Positions 33,598-42,850 of a DNA stretch of 64,000 bases are shown piece by piece. The DNA is from Sphingomonadales bacterium UBA2369. Lineage in GTDB: Bacteria > Pseudomonadota > Alphaproteobacteria > Sphingomonadales > Sphingomonadaceae. The notes beneath the pieces are model-generated. The model had not been told where the DNA came from, ran no database searches, and saw nothing but the letters and a program-made list of their open reading frames with translations. Location: positions 62,344 through 126,343 of the forward strand of contig DDTH01000017.1 of assembly GCA_002344055.1 (NCBI GenBank), given 5' to 3'. The position numbers and the translations under genes are program-made. The stretch's first letter is position 1; every line of letters starts with the position of its first letter.

Positions 33598-33959
33598 GGC
33601 TTCAGCGCCTTCAGCAGGGCCTCGATCTCGGCAATGTCCTTCGGGCTGAGCCGGTCGCGCTGGGCGAGGTGTGCGACCAGAGGCGTCACCTTGCCGCCGA
33701 ACAGCCGGTCCACCAGCCGCGCCGATTCCTGCGCGAGATAATCGTCGCGCGACAAAGCCGGGCGATACAGATAGCGGCGCCCCTCTTCCTCATGGGTGAG
33801 CACGCCCTTGGCGAGCAGGCGGCCGAGCATCGTCTTGACCGTCGCGAGGCTCCAGCCGCGATCGGCCGGCGCGCGCTCGGCCACTTCGGCGGCGGTCAGC
33901 GGCGCTGTGTCCCACAGCACCTCCATCACCGCGAACTCGGCCTCGCCGATACGCTCCAT
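33594..33959 (-). CDS. BlaI/MecI-family transcriptional repressor
   Basis: A 121-residue winged-helix repressor: MERIGEAEFAVMEVLWDTAP at the start, recognition part GWSLATVKTMLGRLLAKGVL, wing GRRYLYRPAL, and a C-terminal dimerisation helix. The ATG at 33959 is chosen because the family begins there and a binding site GGAGGG-like sequence precedes it. A perfect palindromic operator lies 31 bp upstream. It should repress its own operon until cleaved by the M56 protein. Confidence 0.92.
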   Translation of the reverse strand: MERIGEAEFAVMEVLWDTAPLTAAEVAERAPADRGWSLATVKTMLGRLLAKGVLTHEEEGRRYLYRPALSRDDYLAQESARLVDRLFGGKVTPLVAHLAQRDRLSPKDIAEIEALLKALKP

Positions 33960-33990
33960 ACGAACCCTCCCGCCGGCCTGCGGGCCGCTT

Positions 33991-34010
33991 GCGATTACAG
34001 ATGTAATCGC
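33991..34010. promoter_or_regulatory. BlaI/MecI-type operator
   Basis: GCGATTACA-GA-TGTAATCGC is a perfect 9-bp inverted repeat containing the TACA-N2-TGTA core bound by BlaI/MecI repressors. It lies just upstream of the repressor start. Confidence 0.85.
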
Positions 34011-34131
34011 ATCGCTGAACGCCAAGTGAATGGCTTGCGGAGCCGAAATCGTCGGGAGATTTTACACTGACGAAAAGCGTAAACGGGCGGTTGACCATCG
34101 CGTGCCGCGGAAATTCGCGGCGCGCGCATTC

Positions 34132-34147
34132 TGGCACGCCCCATGCG
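34132..34147 (+). promoter_or_regulatory. Possible sigma-54 promoter
   Basis: TGGCACG-CCCC-ATGC keeps the invariant GG (34133) and GC (34145) ten bases apart and the full -24 word TGGCACG. The -12 box is ATGC rather than TTGC. It points to the small transcript proposed at 34158-34230. Confidence 0.45.
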
Positions 34148-34157
34148 TATCTATCCG

Positions 34158-34230
34158 CATCCACTTGGTTCCCCCTGACGATGGGACGGAAGCAGCCTCC
34201 GGTCGGCAACGCTTCCGTCCCTTTCTTTTT
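34158..34230 (+). ncRNA. Candidate small RNA with its own terminator
   Basis: No plus-strand gene is present, yet a strong plus-strand intrinsic terminator ends here. The inferred RNA is about 73 nt from a possible sigma-54 start, contains a single-stranded TTCCCCCTGACGATG and exposes CCTCC in its terminal loop. C-rich loops of this kind often pair with ribosome-binding sites. No recognised family. Confidence 0.4.
34183..34230 (+). terminator. Strong plus-strand intrinsic terminator
   Basis: GGGACGGAAGC (34183-34193) pairs perfectly with GCTTCCGTCCC (34211-34221), then TTTCTTTTT. Both flanking protein genes are on the minus strand, for which the hairpin has no T-tract. Confidence 0.85.
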
Positions 34231-34245
34231 GTCGGGACGGCAGGC

Positions 34246-34872
34246 CTAGGCAGTGATCGCCAGATAGCCCGGCTCCCGCTCGACCCGAGCGATCCAGTCC
34301 TGGACATGCGGATGGAGCGACAGGTCGAACCCCCCGCCCTCCTCGGCGACATGGGTGTAGGCGTAGAGCGCGATATCGGCGAGGCTGATGCTCTCCCCCA
34401 CGAACCAGGGCCGCGCCGCCAGATGACGGTTCATCAATTCCAGCGCCGCCTCGCCCGCCGCGCTTTTCCCGTCCATCTGCGCCCGCTGCAGGTCGCTCAA
34501 TTTCTCCGGCCCGACAAAGGCGAGCCAGAAGCGCAGGGTCGCGATGTTCGGCTCGTGATTATATTGCTCCCAGAACATCCAGCGCAGCATGTCCGCCCGC
34601 TCGAATGCTCCCGCCGGCACCAGCCGCGTGCCGTCGCCCAGGAAGAAACAGGCCGCATTGCTTTCCGGAAGAAAGCGGTCGCCAATCTGCAGCACCGGAA
34701 TGCGGCCATTGCTATTCACATTGGCAAGGAAGTGCGGCGTCCGCGTCTCCCCCGCCAATATGTCATATTGCCGCCGCTCCAGCCCGATCCCGAGTATCGC
34801 CGCGGTCAGCCGGATCTTGTAGCAATTTCCTGACGCGGCATATTCGTGGAGGATGGGTCGCGTCTCGGTCAT
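34246..34872 (-). CDS. Glutathione S-transferase family protein
   Basis: A 208-residue GST. The thioredoxin-fold part starts ILHEYAASGNCYKIRLTAAI, with the cis-Pro region NGRIPVLQIGDRFLPES, followed by an all-helical C-terminal domain with SLADIALYAYTHVAEEGG. Substrate unknown. It overlaps the upstream membrane-protein gene by 4 bp, so the two are co-transcribed. Confidence 0.9.
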   Translation of the reverse strand: MTETRPILHEYAASGNCYKIRLTAAILGIGLERRQYDILAGETRTPHFLANVNSNGRIPVLQIGDRFLPESNAACFFLGDGTRLVPAGAFERADMLRWMFWEQYNHEPNIATLRFWLAFVGPEKLSDLQRAQMDGKSAAGEAALELMNRHLAARPWFVGESISLADIALYAYTHVAEEGGGFDLSLHPHVQDWIARVEREPGYLAITA

Positions 34873-35423
34873 GGCTCGGCCGTCGGCTCGTCATAAGACC
34901 AGCGCGCATCCTCGGCCGCATTGCGCTCCCGCACCCACAGCCAGGCGAGCAGGATCAGGGTCAGCGGGAAGATCCAGCCCCACATGTAACGCCAGCCATT
35001 GAAGCTGTAGCCGGTCAGGATCGGGCTGCCGGCTTTCTGTTCCAGCAATGCCACCTGCCCCGGCGCGACCCCGGCGATCTGGTAGCCATAGCCGGTGTCG
35101 TAATAGAGGGATGGCCCGGTCGACACGTCGGTGGCCCAATAAGGCAGGCCCATGATGCCACGTTCCTCATAGACCCACCCGACCTTCAGCGGTGGATTGG
35201 CGATCGGCGTACCGTTGCCACGCATATGCGGAATGTTGCCCGATCCGATCTGTGTGTAGCGGCGCACGTCCGCCAGTTCGGGCGTATCCGGCAGGGTCGC
35301 GATTTCCTCGATCTGTAGCATCTTGTAGCCGGAGAGCGGCCGGTTCGTGACCACCATGTTCACGATGAGGAACACCGCCAGCAGCCCGGCCACGACCCAA
35401 TAGGGTTTGATCTTCTTCACCAT
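34869..35423 (-). CDS. Membrane protein of unknown function
   Basis: A 184-residue protein with N-terminal (WVVAGLLAVFLIVNMVV) and C-terminal (WGWIFPLTLILLAWLWV) transmembrane helices and about 110 periplasmic residues between them. Charged tails remain in the cytoplasm. No family recognised. The start at 35423 begins MVKKIKPYW; the longer frame runs into the repeat at 35446. Confidence 0.75.
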   Translation of the reverse strand: MVKKIKPYWVVAGLLAVFLIVNMVVTNRPLSGYKMLQIEEIATLPDTPELADVRRYTQIGSGNIPHMRGNGTPIANPPLKVGWVYEERGIMGLPYWATDVSTGPSLYYDTGYGYQIAGVAPGQVALLEQKAGSPILTGYSFNGWRYMWGWIFPLTLILLAWLWVRERNAAEDARWSYDEPTAEP

Positions 35424-35445
35424 TCCCGTCGCCCCCCATTCCGTC

Positions 35446-35465
35446 ATCCCCGCGAAAGCGGGGAT
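35446..35465. repeat. REP-like hairpin
   Basis: ATCCCCGC-GAAA-GCGGGGAT, embedded in CCGTCATCCCCGCGAAAGCG, matches a very common extragenic palindrome of proteobacterial genomes. It lies in the 46 bp between two minus-strand genes and may protect mRNA ends. Confidence 0.7.
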
Positions 35466-35469
35466 CCCG

Positions 35470-36480
35470 CTAGGCTTCACTGCCCGACACCAGCACGATC
35501 TTCCCCACATGCTCGCCCGCTTCCATCCGCCGATGCGCATCCGCTGCGTCGGCGAGCGCGAAAGTCGTGTCGATCACCGGCTTCAGTTCACCCCGCTCGA
35601 CCTGCGGCCAGACGGTGCGGGCGATCTCCGCCGCAACCAGAGCCTTGAAGCTCGCGGGTCGCGGCCGCAGCGTCGATCCGGTGAGCGTCAGCCGCCGCTG
35701 CATGATCCTGAAGAGGTTGAGTTCCGCCGTCGCTCCGCGCTGAACCGCGATCGAGACGTGCCGGCCATCCTCCGCAAGGCATTCCAGGTTGCGGGGCGCG
35801 TAATCGCCGCCAACCATGTCGAGCACCACATCGACGCCCCGGCCTTTGGTTTCGGCGCGAACAGCCTCAACGAAATCCTCTTCGCGGTAATTCACCGCCC
35901 GTGCTGCGCCCAGGTCCAGCGCCCGCGCGCATTTCTCGTCGGATCCGCAGGTGACGATCATCTTCAGCCCGAACAATTGCCCGAGCGCGATCGCCATCGT
36001 GCCGATGCCGCTGGTGCCGCCGTGGACCAGCACCGTCTCGCCCTCACGCGCATAGGCCCGCTCGAACAGGTTGACCCAGACGGTGAACAGGGTTTCCGGC
36101 ATCGCCGCCGCCTCGACCATGGTCAGCGCCGGTGGCACCGGCAGCAGCACATCGGCATGCGCCACCGCATATTCCGCATAGCCGCCGCCCGGAATCAGCG
36201 CGCACACCGCCGTCCCGCCCAGCTCGTAGGCGACGCCATCGCCCATCGCGACGATCGTCCCGGCGACTTCCAGGCCCGGAATCGTCGGCGCGCCCGGCGG
36301 GGGCGGATAAAGCCCGCGCCGCTGCAGCACGTCCGGCCGGTTCACCCCAGCCGCCGCGACCTTGATCAGCACCTCGTCCGGCCCGGGCTCGGGCACTGGC
36401 CGCCGCACCGGAACCAGCACCTCCGGGCCGCCCGGCCCGGACGGGTCGATCGCGATCATCTCGTCCGGAATATCCGCCAT
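35470..36480 (-). CDS. NAD(P)H:quinone oxidoreductase (zinc-free MDR family)
   Basis: A 336-residue medium-chain oxidoreductase of the zeta-crystallin/TIGR02824-type quinone reductase group. It has VLIKVAAAGVNRPDVLQRRGLYP near the start, the PGLEVAGTI motif, and the nucleotide-binding stretch VLVHGGTSGIGTMAIAL. No zinc-ligand cysteines are visible. The ATG at 36480 gives the family length. Confidence 0.92.
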   Translation of the reverse strand: MADIPDEMIAIDPSGPGGPEVLVPVRRPVPEPGPDEVLIKVAAAGVNRPDVLQRRGLYPPPPGAPTIPGLEVAGTIVAMGDGVAYELGGTAVCALIPGGGYAEYAVAHADVLLPVPPALTMVEAAAMPETLFTVWVNLFERAYAREGETVLVHGGTSGIGTMAIALGQLFGLKMIVTCGSDEKCARALDLGAARAVNYREEDFVEAVRAETKGRGVDVVLDMVGGDYAPRNLECLAEDGRHVSIAVQRGATAELNLFRIMQRRLTLTGSTLRPRPASFKALVAAEIARTVWPQVERGELKPVIDTTFALADAADAHRRMEAGEHVGKIVLVSGSEA

Positions 36481-36542
36481 GCCCGCTTGCCCCCGTGGCG
36501 CGAATATTGACTTGGCCGCGGCAAGGGTCAACGCTCCGCCGC

Positions 36543-36746
36543 ATGGACTGGGACGAACTTTTGCCGAACAAGCCGGACGATCCGCTCGTCCTGCTCGGCA
36601 GGCAGGACCTCGATCCGCTCTCCGTCGAGGAGTTGCACGCCCGCATCGCCGCGCTGGAGGCGGAGATCGGCAGGGTTAAGGCGAAGCTGGAAAATTCGGT
36701 TAACTTCCGGGAAACCGCCGAGAGTCTATTCAAGAAGCCGGACTAG
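36543..36746 (+). CDS. DUF1192 small coiled-coil protein
   Basis: A 67-residue alphaproteobacterial protein: MDWDELLPNKPDDPLVLLGR, then a short coiled coil (LHARIAALEAEIGRVKAKLE). The family is conserved next to quinone oxidoreductase genes; here it is divergent from one. Function unknown. Confidence 0.88.
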   Translation: MDWDELLPNKPDDPLVLLGRQDLDPLSVEELHARIAALEAEIGRVKAKLENSVNFRETAESLFKKPD

Positions 36747-36873
36747 GGGATTCTAGGCGTCTCCTGACCCGGCTTTTTCGCCTCTGCCCCTTGATGGCGG
36801 CGGCGGGAGGGCAGACATTGAGGCCAGGTGGCCCGCCGGAGATCCTCCTCCCGGGCCGGTAGGAGTGTTTTGA

Positions 36874-39225
36874 ATGCCGTCCTTCGCCCGTGATCTCGAG
36901 CAGACCCTGCACAATGCCCTGTCCGCGGCCAGCAGCCGCCGGCACGAATATGCCACGCTCGAGCATCTTCTCCTCGCGCTCATCGACGACACGCATGCCA
37001 GCCGCGTGATGGCGGCCTGCGGCGTGCAGACGAGCGAGCTGAAGGAAGCGGTCGTCCATTATCTCGACAATGAGCTCGAGGCGCTGAAGATCGAGGGTGA
37101 GACCGACCCGACCCCGACCAGCGGCTTCCAGCGCGTCGTCCAGCGCGCCATCCTGCACGTCCAGTCCTCGGGCCGCGACGAAGTGACCGGCGCCAACGTG
37201 CTCGTGGCCTTGTTCTCCGAGCGCGAAAGCTATGCCGTCTATTTCCTGCAGCAGCAGGATATGAGCCGGCTCGACGCCGTCACCTACATCAGCCACGGCG
37301 TCGGCAAGGGCGAGGCGATCGCCGCCCAGCCGGCGGAGACGAAGAGCAACGAAGAGCCGAAGGCGGACGAGAAGCCGAAGAAGGCCGAATCCGCGCTCAA
37401 GCAATTCACCGTCGATCTCAACGAGAAGGCGAAGATCGGCAAGGTCGATCCGCTGATCGGCCGCTCGGCCGAGGTCGACCGTACCGTCCAGATCCTCTGC
37501 CGCCGCTCGAAGAACAACCCGCTCTACGTCGGCGACCCCGGCGTCGGCAAAACCGCCATCGCCGAAGGCCTCGCGCGCAAGATCATTGAGGGCGATGTTC
37601 CTGACGTTCTGAAGCCCGCGGTGATCTACTCGCTCGACATGGGCGCGTTGCTGGCCGGCACCCGCTATCGCGGCGATTTCGAGGAGCGCCTCAAGCAGGT
37701 CGTCAACGAGCTTGAGAAGCTCCCCGACGCGATCCTGTTCATCGACGAGATCCACACCGTGATCGGCGCCGGCGCCACCAGCGGCGGCGCGATGGACGCG
37801 TCAAACCTGCTGAAGCCGGCTCTGTCGGGCGGCACGATCCGCTGCATCGGTTCGACCACCTACAAGGAATTCCGCAATCATTTCGAGAAGGACCGGGCTT
37901 TGCTCCGGCGCTTCCAGAAGATCGACATCAACGAGCCGACGATCGAGGACACGATCAAGATCATCGCCGGCCTGCGCTCGGCGTTCGAGGAGCATCACTC
38001 GGTCAAATACACGCCCGATGCGATCAAATCGGCGGTCGAGCTATCGGCCCGCTACATCAACGACCGCAAACTGCCGGACAAGGCGATCGACGTGATCGAC
38101 GAGGTCGGCGCGATGCAGATGCTGGTGCCGCCCAGCCGCCGCAAGAAGACGATCACCACCCGCGAGATCGAGCAGGTCATCGCCACCATCGCCCGCATCC
38201 CGCCGAAGTCGGTCAGCGCCGACGACAAGGCCGTGCTGCAGGATCTGGAGCGCGACCTGAAGCGCGTCGTGTTCGGCCAGAACAAGGCGATCGAGGTCCT
38301 GTCCTCGGCGATCAAGCTCAGCCGCGCCGGCCTGCGCGATCCCGACAAGCCGATCGGCAATTATCTGTTCAGCGGCCCTACCGGCGTCGGCAAGACCGAA
38401 GTCGCACGGCAGCTGGCGTCGATCATGGGCATCCCGCTGCAACGCTTCGACATGTCGGAGTATATGGAGCGCCACAGCGTCTCCCGCCTGATCGGCGCGC
38501 CTCCCGGCTATGTCGGCTTCGACCAGGGCGGGCTTCTGACCGACGCGATCGACCAGCAGCCGCATTGCGTGCTCCTGCTCGACGAAATCGAGAAGGCGCA
38601 TCCGGACCTTTTCAACATCCTGCTGCAGATCATGGACAATGGCCGCCTCACCGATCACCACGGCAAGACGGTCGATTTCCGCAACGTGATCCTGATCATG
38701 ACCACCAATGCCGGCGCGTCCGACATGGCGAGCGAGGGCATCGGCTTCGGCAACATCTCGAAAGAGGATGCCGGCGACGAGGCGATCAAGAAGATGTTCA
38801 CGCCGGAATTCCGTAACCGCCTCGATGCCACCGTCCCGTTCGGCTATCTGCCGCCGGAAGTGGTCGCGCGGGTCGTGGACAAGTTCATCCTGCAGCTCGA
38901 ATTGCAGCTGGCCGACCGCAACGTCCATATCGATCTGGACGAGGATGCCCGCGCCTGGCTCACCGAACGCGGCTACGACAAGCTCTACGGCGCCCGCCCG
39001 ATGGGCCGCCTCGTGCAGGAAAAGATCAAGCAGCCGCTCGCCGAGGAACTGCTGTTCGGCAAGCTGGTCCATGGCGGCGAGGTCAAGGTCCGCATGAAGG
39101 ACGGCGCCCTCGCGTTCGAGATCGTCTCCGCCCCGCCCAAGGCGGTGAAGGGGAAGAAGAAGGCCGCGCCCAAGCTCGCCAAGAAGTCGGACAAGGAGCC
39201 GGAGGCGCCAGAGGCGCAGGCCTGA
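36874..39225 (+). CDS. clpA: ClpA, ATPase and specificity subunit of ClpAP
   Basis: ClpA unfolds proteins and feeds them to ClpP. The 783-residue protein has the N domain (RDLEQTLHNALSAASSRRHEYATLEHLLLAL), AAA-1 with GDPGVGKT and LFIDEIHTVIGAG, and AAA-2 with GPTGVGKT and LLLDEIEKAHPD. The expected ClpP-binding region is IGFGN in AAA-2. The tail is Lys-rich. clpS, often beside clpA, is not in the 130 bp upstream, which hold only a GC-rich hairpin (GGCCCGCCGGAG/CTCCTCCCGGGCC). Confidence 0.96.
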   Translation: MPSFARDLEQTLHNALSAASSRRHEYATLEHLLLALIDDTHASRVMAACGVQTSELKEAVVHYLDNELEALKIEGETDPTPTSGFQRVVQRAILHVQSSGRDEVTGANVLVALFSERESYAVYFLQQQDMSRLDAVTYISHGVGKGEAIAAQPAETKSNEEPKADEKPKKAESALKQFTVDLNEKAKIGKVDPLIGRSAEVDRTVQILCRRSKNNPLYVGDPGVGKTAIAEGLARKIIEGDVPDVLKPAVIYSLDMGALLAGTRYRGDFEERLKQVVNELEKLPDAILFIDEIHTVIGAGATSGGAMDASNLLKPALSGGTIRCIGSTTYKEFRNHFEKDRALLRRFQKIDINEPTIEDTIKIIAGLRSAFEEHHSVKYTPDAIKSAVELSARYINDRKLPDKAIDVIDEVGAMQMLVPPSRRKKTITTREIEQVIATIARIPPKSVSADDKAVLQDLERDLKRVVFGQNKAIEVLSSAIKLSRAGLRDPDKPIGNYLFSGPTGVGKTEVARQLASIMGIPLQRFDMSEYMERHSVSRLIGAPPGYVGFDQGGLLTDAIDQQPHCVLLLDEIEKAHPDLFNILLQIMDNGRLTDHHGKTVDFRNVILIMTTNAGASDMASEGIGFGNISKEDAGDEAIKKMFTPEFRNRLDATVPFGYLPPEVVARVVDKFILQLELQLADRNVHIDLDEDARAWLTERGYDKLYGARPMGRLVQEKIKQPLAEELLFGKLVHGGEVKVRMKDGALAFEIVSAPPKAVKGKKKAAPKLAKKSDKEPEAPEAQA

Positions 39226-39377
39226 CCCGCCCTTCGCCGAAGCGGATCTGCGCTTGGTCGAAAGCGCGATGAAATGCGGGCCGGCTTGCTCTTCCGTAGC
39301 GTTGCCGGCCCGTTCCATCATGCGACCAGGCCCACCAGTATGGTGGAGGGGGCCGGCAACCCCCAGCGAGGTGCAGG

Positions 39378-41471
39378 TTGCGCTTGATTCTCCCCTTCGG
39401 CGCAGCTGCCCTCGCCATGGCGGCTGCCGGATCCCCCGCCGCTGCCCAGGCAGGCCAGCCCGAAGCTGAAGGCGAACCGTCGCCCGCAAGCGCCGCCGCA
39501 TCGCCGGCAGACCGGCAAAGCTATCCCGCCGGCTATTTCGCGCCCTTCGCACCGTCGACCGCGCTGGATGTGATCCGCCGCGTCCCCGGCTTTACCATCG
39601 ACAGCGGCGCGCAGGACGTGCGCGGCTTCGGCGGCGCCGCGGGCAATGTCGTCATCAACGGCGCGCGGCCCAGTTCCAAGAGCGACGCGCTCGAGACGAT
39701 CCTCGCCCGCATCCCGGCTCGACGCGTACTGCGTGTCGAGGTCGCCAGCGGCGAGGCTTTTGGCGCGGAATTCACAGGACGCGCACAAGTCGCGAACCTC
39801 GTCCTCGATGCCGAGGGGGGATTGTCGGGTACGATCGACCTATCCCTGCGCCGCGATTTCTCCGGGCAGATCACGCCCCAGGGCACCGTCTCCGCCCTCC
39901 TCCGCCGCGGCCAATCCACCTTCAATCTTTCGGCAGGCTTCAACAATCGCCACGGGCCGGAGGAAGGCATCGACCTGCTGACCGCTTTGCCCGGCGGCAC
40001 GCAGCTGGAACTGCGCGAAAAGTATAATGACATCACCGATCAGCTTGCCTTCGTCAGCGGCTCTTGGGCGCTGGAGCAGGGCGAGAATCGCTCGGCGCGA
40101 TTGAACGCCCGCTTCGCGATGGGCGACTTCTTTCTGGGCCAGGCCAATGCCGTCTTCCCGGCCTCCGGCCCGATCCGCGACGACCGGCTGGTGCAGGACT
40201 TTGAACGGACGGAGTTCGAGATCGGCGGCGACATCACCCGGCCTTTGGCGGGCGGCGGGCTGAAGCTGATCGGCCTGTTCACGCGCCGTGACCGCGACAA
40301 TCTGGAAGAATCGCTCAATCGGGTGGTGAACACAGTCACCGGCGGCTTTTCGCAGAACGTCATCGACCGCCGCGACGAGGCGGTACTGCGCCTCACCTGG
40401 GCACGCAGCGACGGCGGCTGGAATTTCGAGGCAGGGGCCGAAGGCGCGTTCAACCAACTCCGGTCGGACGTGAACCTGTTCGCCATCCAGCCCGGCGGCG
40501 CGCGCACCCGCATCGACCTGCCGATCGACCAGGCCACCGTCACCGAATATCGCAGCGAAGTCTTCGTCAATGCCGGCCGCCAGCTCGCGCCGAATTTCCG
40601 CATCGACGGCGGCCTGACGCTCGAGGCCTCACGGCTTACCGTCACCGGCGATGCCACGTCCGAACGCACGCTTCGCTTCCTCAAGCCCCGGCTGGTGCTC
40701 GATTGGCGGCCGGGTGACGGCTGGCGGACGCAGCTCGCGCTCAGTCGCACCGTCGCGCAGCTCGACTTCAACGATTTCATCAGCGCTGCCGAACTCTCAA
40801 ACGATCGCGTCACCGGCGGCAATGCCGATCTGCGGCCTCAGCGCGCATGGGAAGTGCTGGCGACGATCGAACGGCCGATTCTGGGTGACGGGCAGGCGCG
40901 GCTGGAACTCGGCTATCAGCAGATCGAACAATTGCAGGACCGCGTGCCGACGCCGGAAGGGTTCGACGCCCCCGGCAATCTCGGCAGCGGTCGCCTCGCG
41001 TTCCTGCGCGGGTCGCTCGATGCACCGCTCGACCGCTTCGGCATCGGCGGCGGACGCTTCACACTCAACGGCACGCTCCGCGACACGTCGGTCGAAGATC
41101 CCTATACCGGCCGGGATCGCGCCTTTTCCGGTTTCAACGAATGGGAGTTGCGCGCAGGTTTCCGCCAGGATCGCGGCCAGTTCGCCTGGGGCATCGACTA
41201 TTTCGCCAGCCCCGCGACCCGCTTCTACCGGCGCAATGAAGTGGACGTGCCCAACGGTTTCGAGCCGTTCGTCGAGGCGTTCGCCGAATATCGGATGACG
41301 CCGCGCACCACCGTCTCGCTGCGCGCCGAGAACATCTTCGACGTCAAATTCACGCGGGTCCGCACCTTCTACGCGCCGGACCGGTCCAGCCCCACGCCCA
41401 GTCTGGTCGAGTATCGCGAGCGCAGCGGCCACCCGGCGGTGTCGCTGCGCCTGCGCCATGCTTTTGGCTGA
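39378..41471 (+). CDS. TonB-dependent outer-membrane receptor
   Basis: A 697-residue receptor. Signal peptide (LPFGAAALAMAAAGSPAAAQA), then a plug domain (DVIRRVPGFTIDSGAQDVRGFGG, NVVINGARPSSKSDALETIL) and a long beta barrel with aromatic-rich strands, ending in LRLRHAFG with terminal aromatic pattern. No TonB box or carboxypeptidase-like extension is obvious. The start is TTG at 39378 after AGGTGCAGG. It belongs to the large plug-plus-barrel group common in sphingomonads; substrate unknown. Confidence 0.88.
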   Translation: MRLILPFGAAALAMAAAGSPAAAQAGQPEAEGEPSPASAAASPADRQSYPAGYFAPFAPSTALDVIRRVPGFTIDSGAQDVRGFGGAAGNVVINGARPSSKSDALETILARIPARRVLRVEVASGEAFGAEFTGRAQVANLVLDAEGGLSGTIDLSLRRDFSGQITPQGTVSALLRRGQSTFNLSAGFNNRHGPEEGIDLLTALPGGTQLELREKYNDITDQLAFVSGSWALEQGENRSARLNARFAMGDFFLGQANAVFPASGPIRDDRLVQDFERTEFEIGGDITRPLAGGGLKLIGLFTRRDRDNLEESLNRVVNTVTGGFSQNVIDRRDEAVLRLTWARSDGGWNFEAGAEGAFNQLRSDVNLFAIQPGGARTRIDLPIDQATVTEYRSEVFVNAGRQLAPNFRIDGGLTLEASRLTVTGDATSERTLRFLKPRLVLDWRPGDGWRTQLALSRTVAQLDFNDFISAAELSNDRVTGGNADLRPQRAWEVLATIERPILGDGQARLELGYQQIEQLQDRVPTPEGFDAPGNLGSGRLAFLRGSLDAPLDRFGIGGGRFTLNGTLRDTSVEDPYTGRDRAFSGFNEWELRAGFRQDRGQFAWGIDYFASPATRFYRRNEVDVPNGFEPFVEAFAEYRMTPRTTVSLRAENIFDVKFTRVRTFYAPDRSSPTPSLVEYRERSGHPAVSLRLRHAFG

Positions 41472-42743
41472 TCAGCCCGCGAGCGCGAGGCGCGGCGGTT
41501 CCGAAGGTTTGATCCGGTAGACTGGCGCGTCGCCGACGCCCTTCAAGGCTACCGTCTCCGGCAATTGGAACAGCTCCTTGCGGCGTGTGCGCAGAAAAGC
41601 GCTTTCGGACACGGCGATGCCTCCCGGCTCTGCCTGCCCTTCCAGCCGCGCCGCCATGTTCATCGTCTCGCCCCAATAGTCATAGGCCATGCGCGTCGCG
41701 CCGATCACGCCGCCGACCACCGGGCCGCTGTGGATGCCAACCCGTACCTGCAGGGGCAGTCCGGTCTCTGCGCGAACTTCCGCCAGCCCGGCAATCACCG
41801 CCTGCCCGAACGCGATTGCCGCATCCGCGCTGTTTGCAGCGGGCACATTGCCGCCCGCGACGGCCAGATAAGCGTCGCCGATCGTCTTCACCTTCTCCAC
41901 GCCATGTTCGGCTGCACATTTGTCGGCCAGGTTGAAGAAGGCGTTCAGCGTTTCGATCAGATGGCCGGGCGACACGCTGCTCGCGAGCTTGGTGAAGCCG
42001 ACCACATCGATGAACACCACGCTCGCGTCGCCATAAGCGTCGGCCACAATCTGCCCCTCGCGCAGCCTCCGCGCGGCCGTCTCCGGCAGAACGTTGTAGA
42101 GCAGCTCCTCGGTCTTCGCCCGCTCCGCCTCCAGCGCACCGCGCAAAGCGAACGCGGTGCGATGCGCTCGGCCCAGCTGCCAGTTGATGAAAGTGCCGAT
42201 GACGCCGCCCGTCAGATAGCTGAGCAGCGCGTAAATCTCCTCCGCGACCGAATCCTCGACCAGCAGCAGTGAGCCTACGAAGGCGCTCGCGTGCAGCGCA
42301 ATCCAAAGCCGGAACCAGCGCGGCCGGTCCGCCATCACCACCGCCGCGAAGGCGCTGACAATCGCGTAGTTTATCCCGACATTGGCGTGCCGCGAGCCGG
42401 CAAACGTCGCTGCTTCGTCCCACAACACTTTGTTGTCCGCGATCACGAGCAGCCCGAGCGCCAGCAGACAGGCAAAATCGATCAGCGGCCGTTCGACATA
42501 ACCGGACCAGTAGGTCAGCCCGATATAACCCGCGATCACGGCCAGCGTCGGGACCAGGAGGATTGTGAAGCGCACCTGGTCGGCGTGGCTGAAGAAGAGC
42601 GGATTGATCAGCGCATAAGCCAGCATCACCGCGAAGGTGATCGCGCCATAGAGCCGGACCATGCCGACGCGGGACGCGCGCTCGCTCAGCCGAAACGCGC
42701 GTTCGACTGCCGGATCGCTGAACTGTCCGCGCGCGGCGTCCAT
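41472..42743 (-). CDS. Class III adenylate/guanylate cyclase, membrane bound
   Basis: A 423-residue protein. Six hydrophobic segments fill roughly residues 35-205. The cytoplasmic part has a signalling helix (GALEAERAKTEELLYNVLP) and a class III cyclase domain: VVFIDVVGFTKLAS (two metal Asps with D in DVVGF), GVEKVKTIGDAYLAV (the Lys and Asp), and YDYWGETMNMAARLE (transition-state Asn/Arg). The motif order is that of adenylate cyclases. Its ATG follows GGGGGC; it ends abutting the TonB-receptor gene tail to tail. Confidence 0.93.
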   Translation of the reverse strand: MDAARGQFSDPAVERAFRLSERASRVGMVRLYGAITFAVMLAYALINPLFFSHADQVRFTILLVPTLAVIAGYIGLTYWSGYVERPLIDFACLLALGLLVIADNKVLWDEAATFAGSRHANVGINYAIVSAFAAVVMADRPRWFRLWIALHASAFVGSLLLVEDSVAEEIYALLSYLTGGVIGTFINWQLGRAHRTAFALRGALEAERAKTEELLYNVLPETAARRLREGQIVADAYGDASVVFIDVVGFTKLASSVSPGHLIETLNAFFNLADKCAAEHGVEKVKTIGDAYLAVAGGNVPAANSADAAIAFGQAVIAGLAEVRAETGLPLQVRVGIHSGPVVGGVIGATRMAYDYWGETMNMAARLEGQAEPGGIAVSESAFLRTRRKELFQLPETVALKGVGDAPVYRIKPSEPPRLALAG

Positions 42744-42850
42744 CACTGCCCCCAATTTCGCTTGGCCGCCTATCGCATTTCGAGCTTAAGAAAGGGTCAC
42801 GGCGCGGCTAGAATGCCTGTGGGCCCTGACGACGACGCGAGGAGCGCATC

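Noticed and set aside
38041..39552. 503-residue minus-strand frame across clpA
   Set aside because: Antisense of clpA; no recognisable product.
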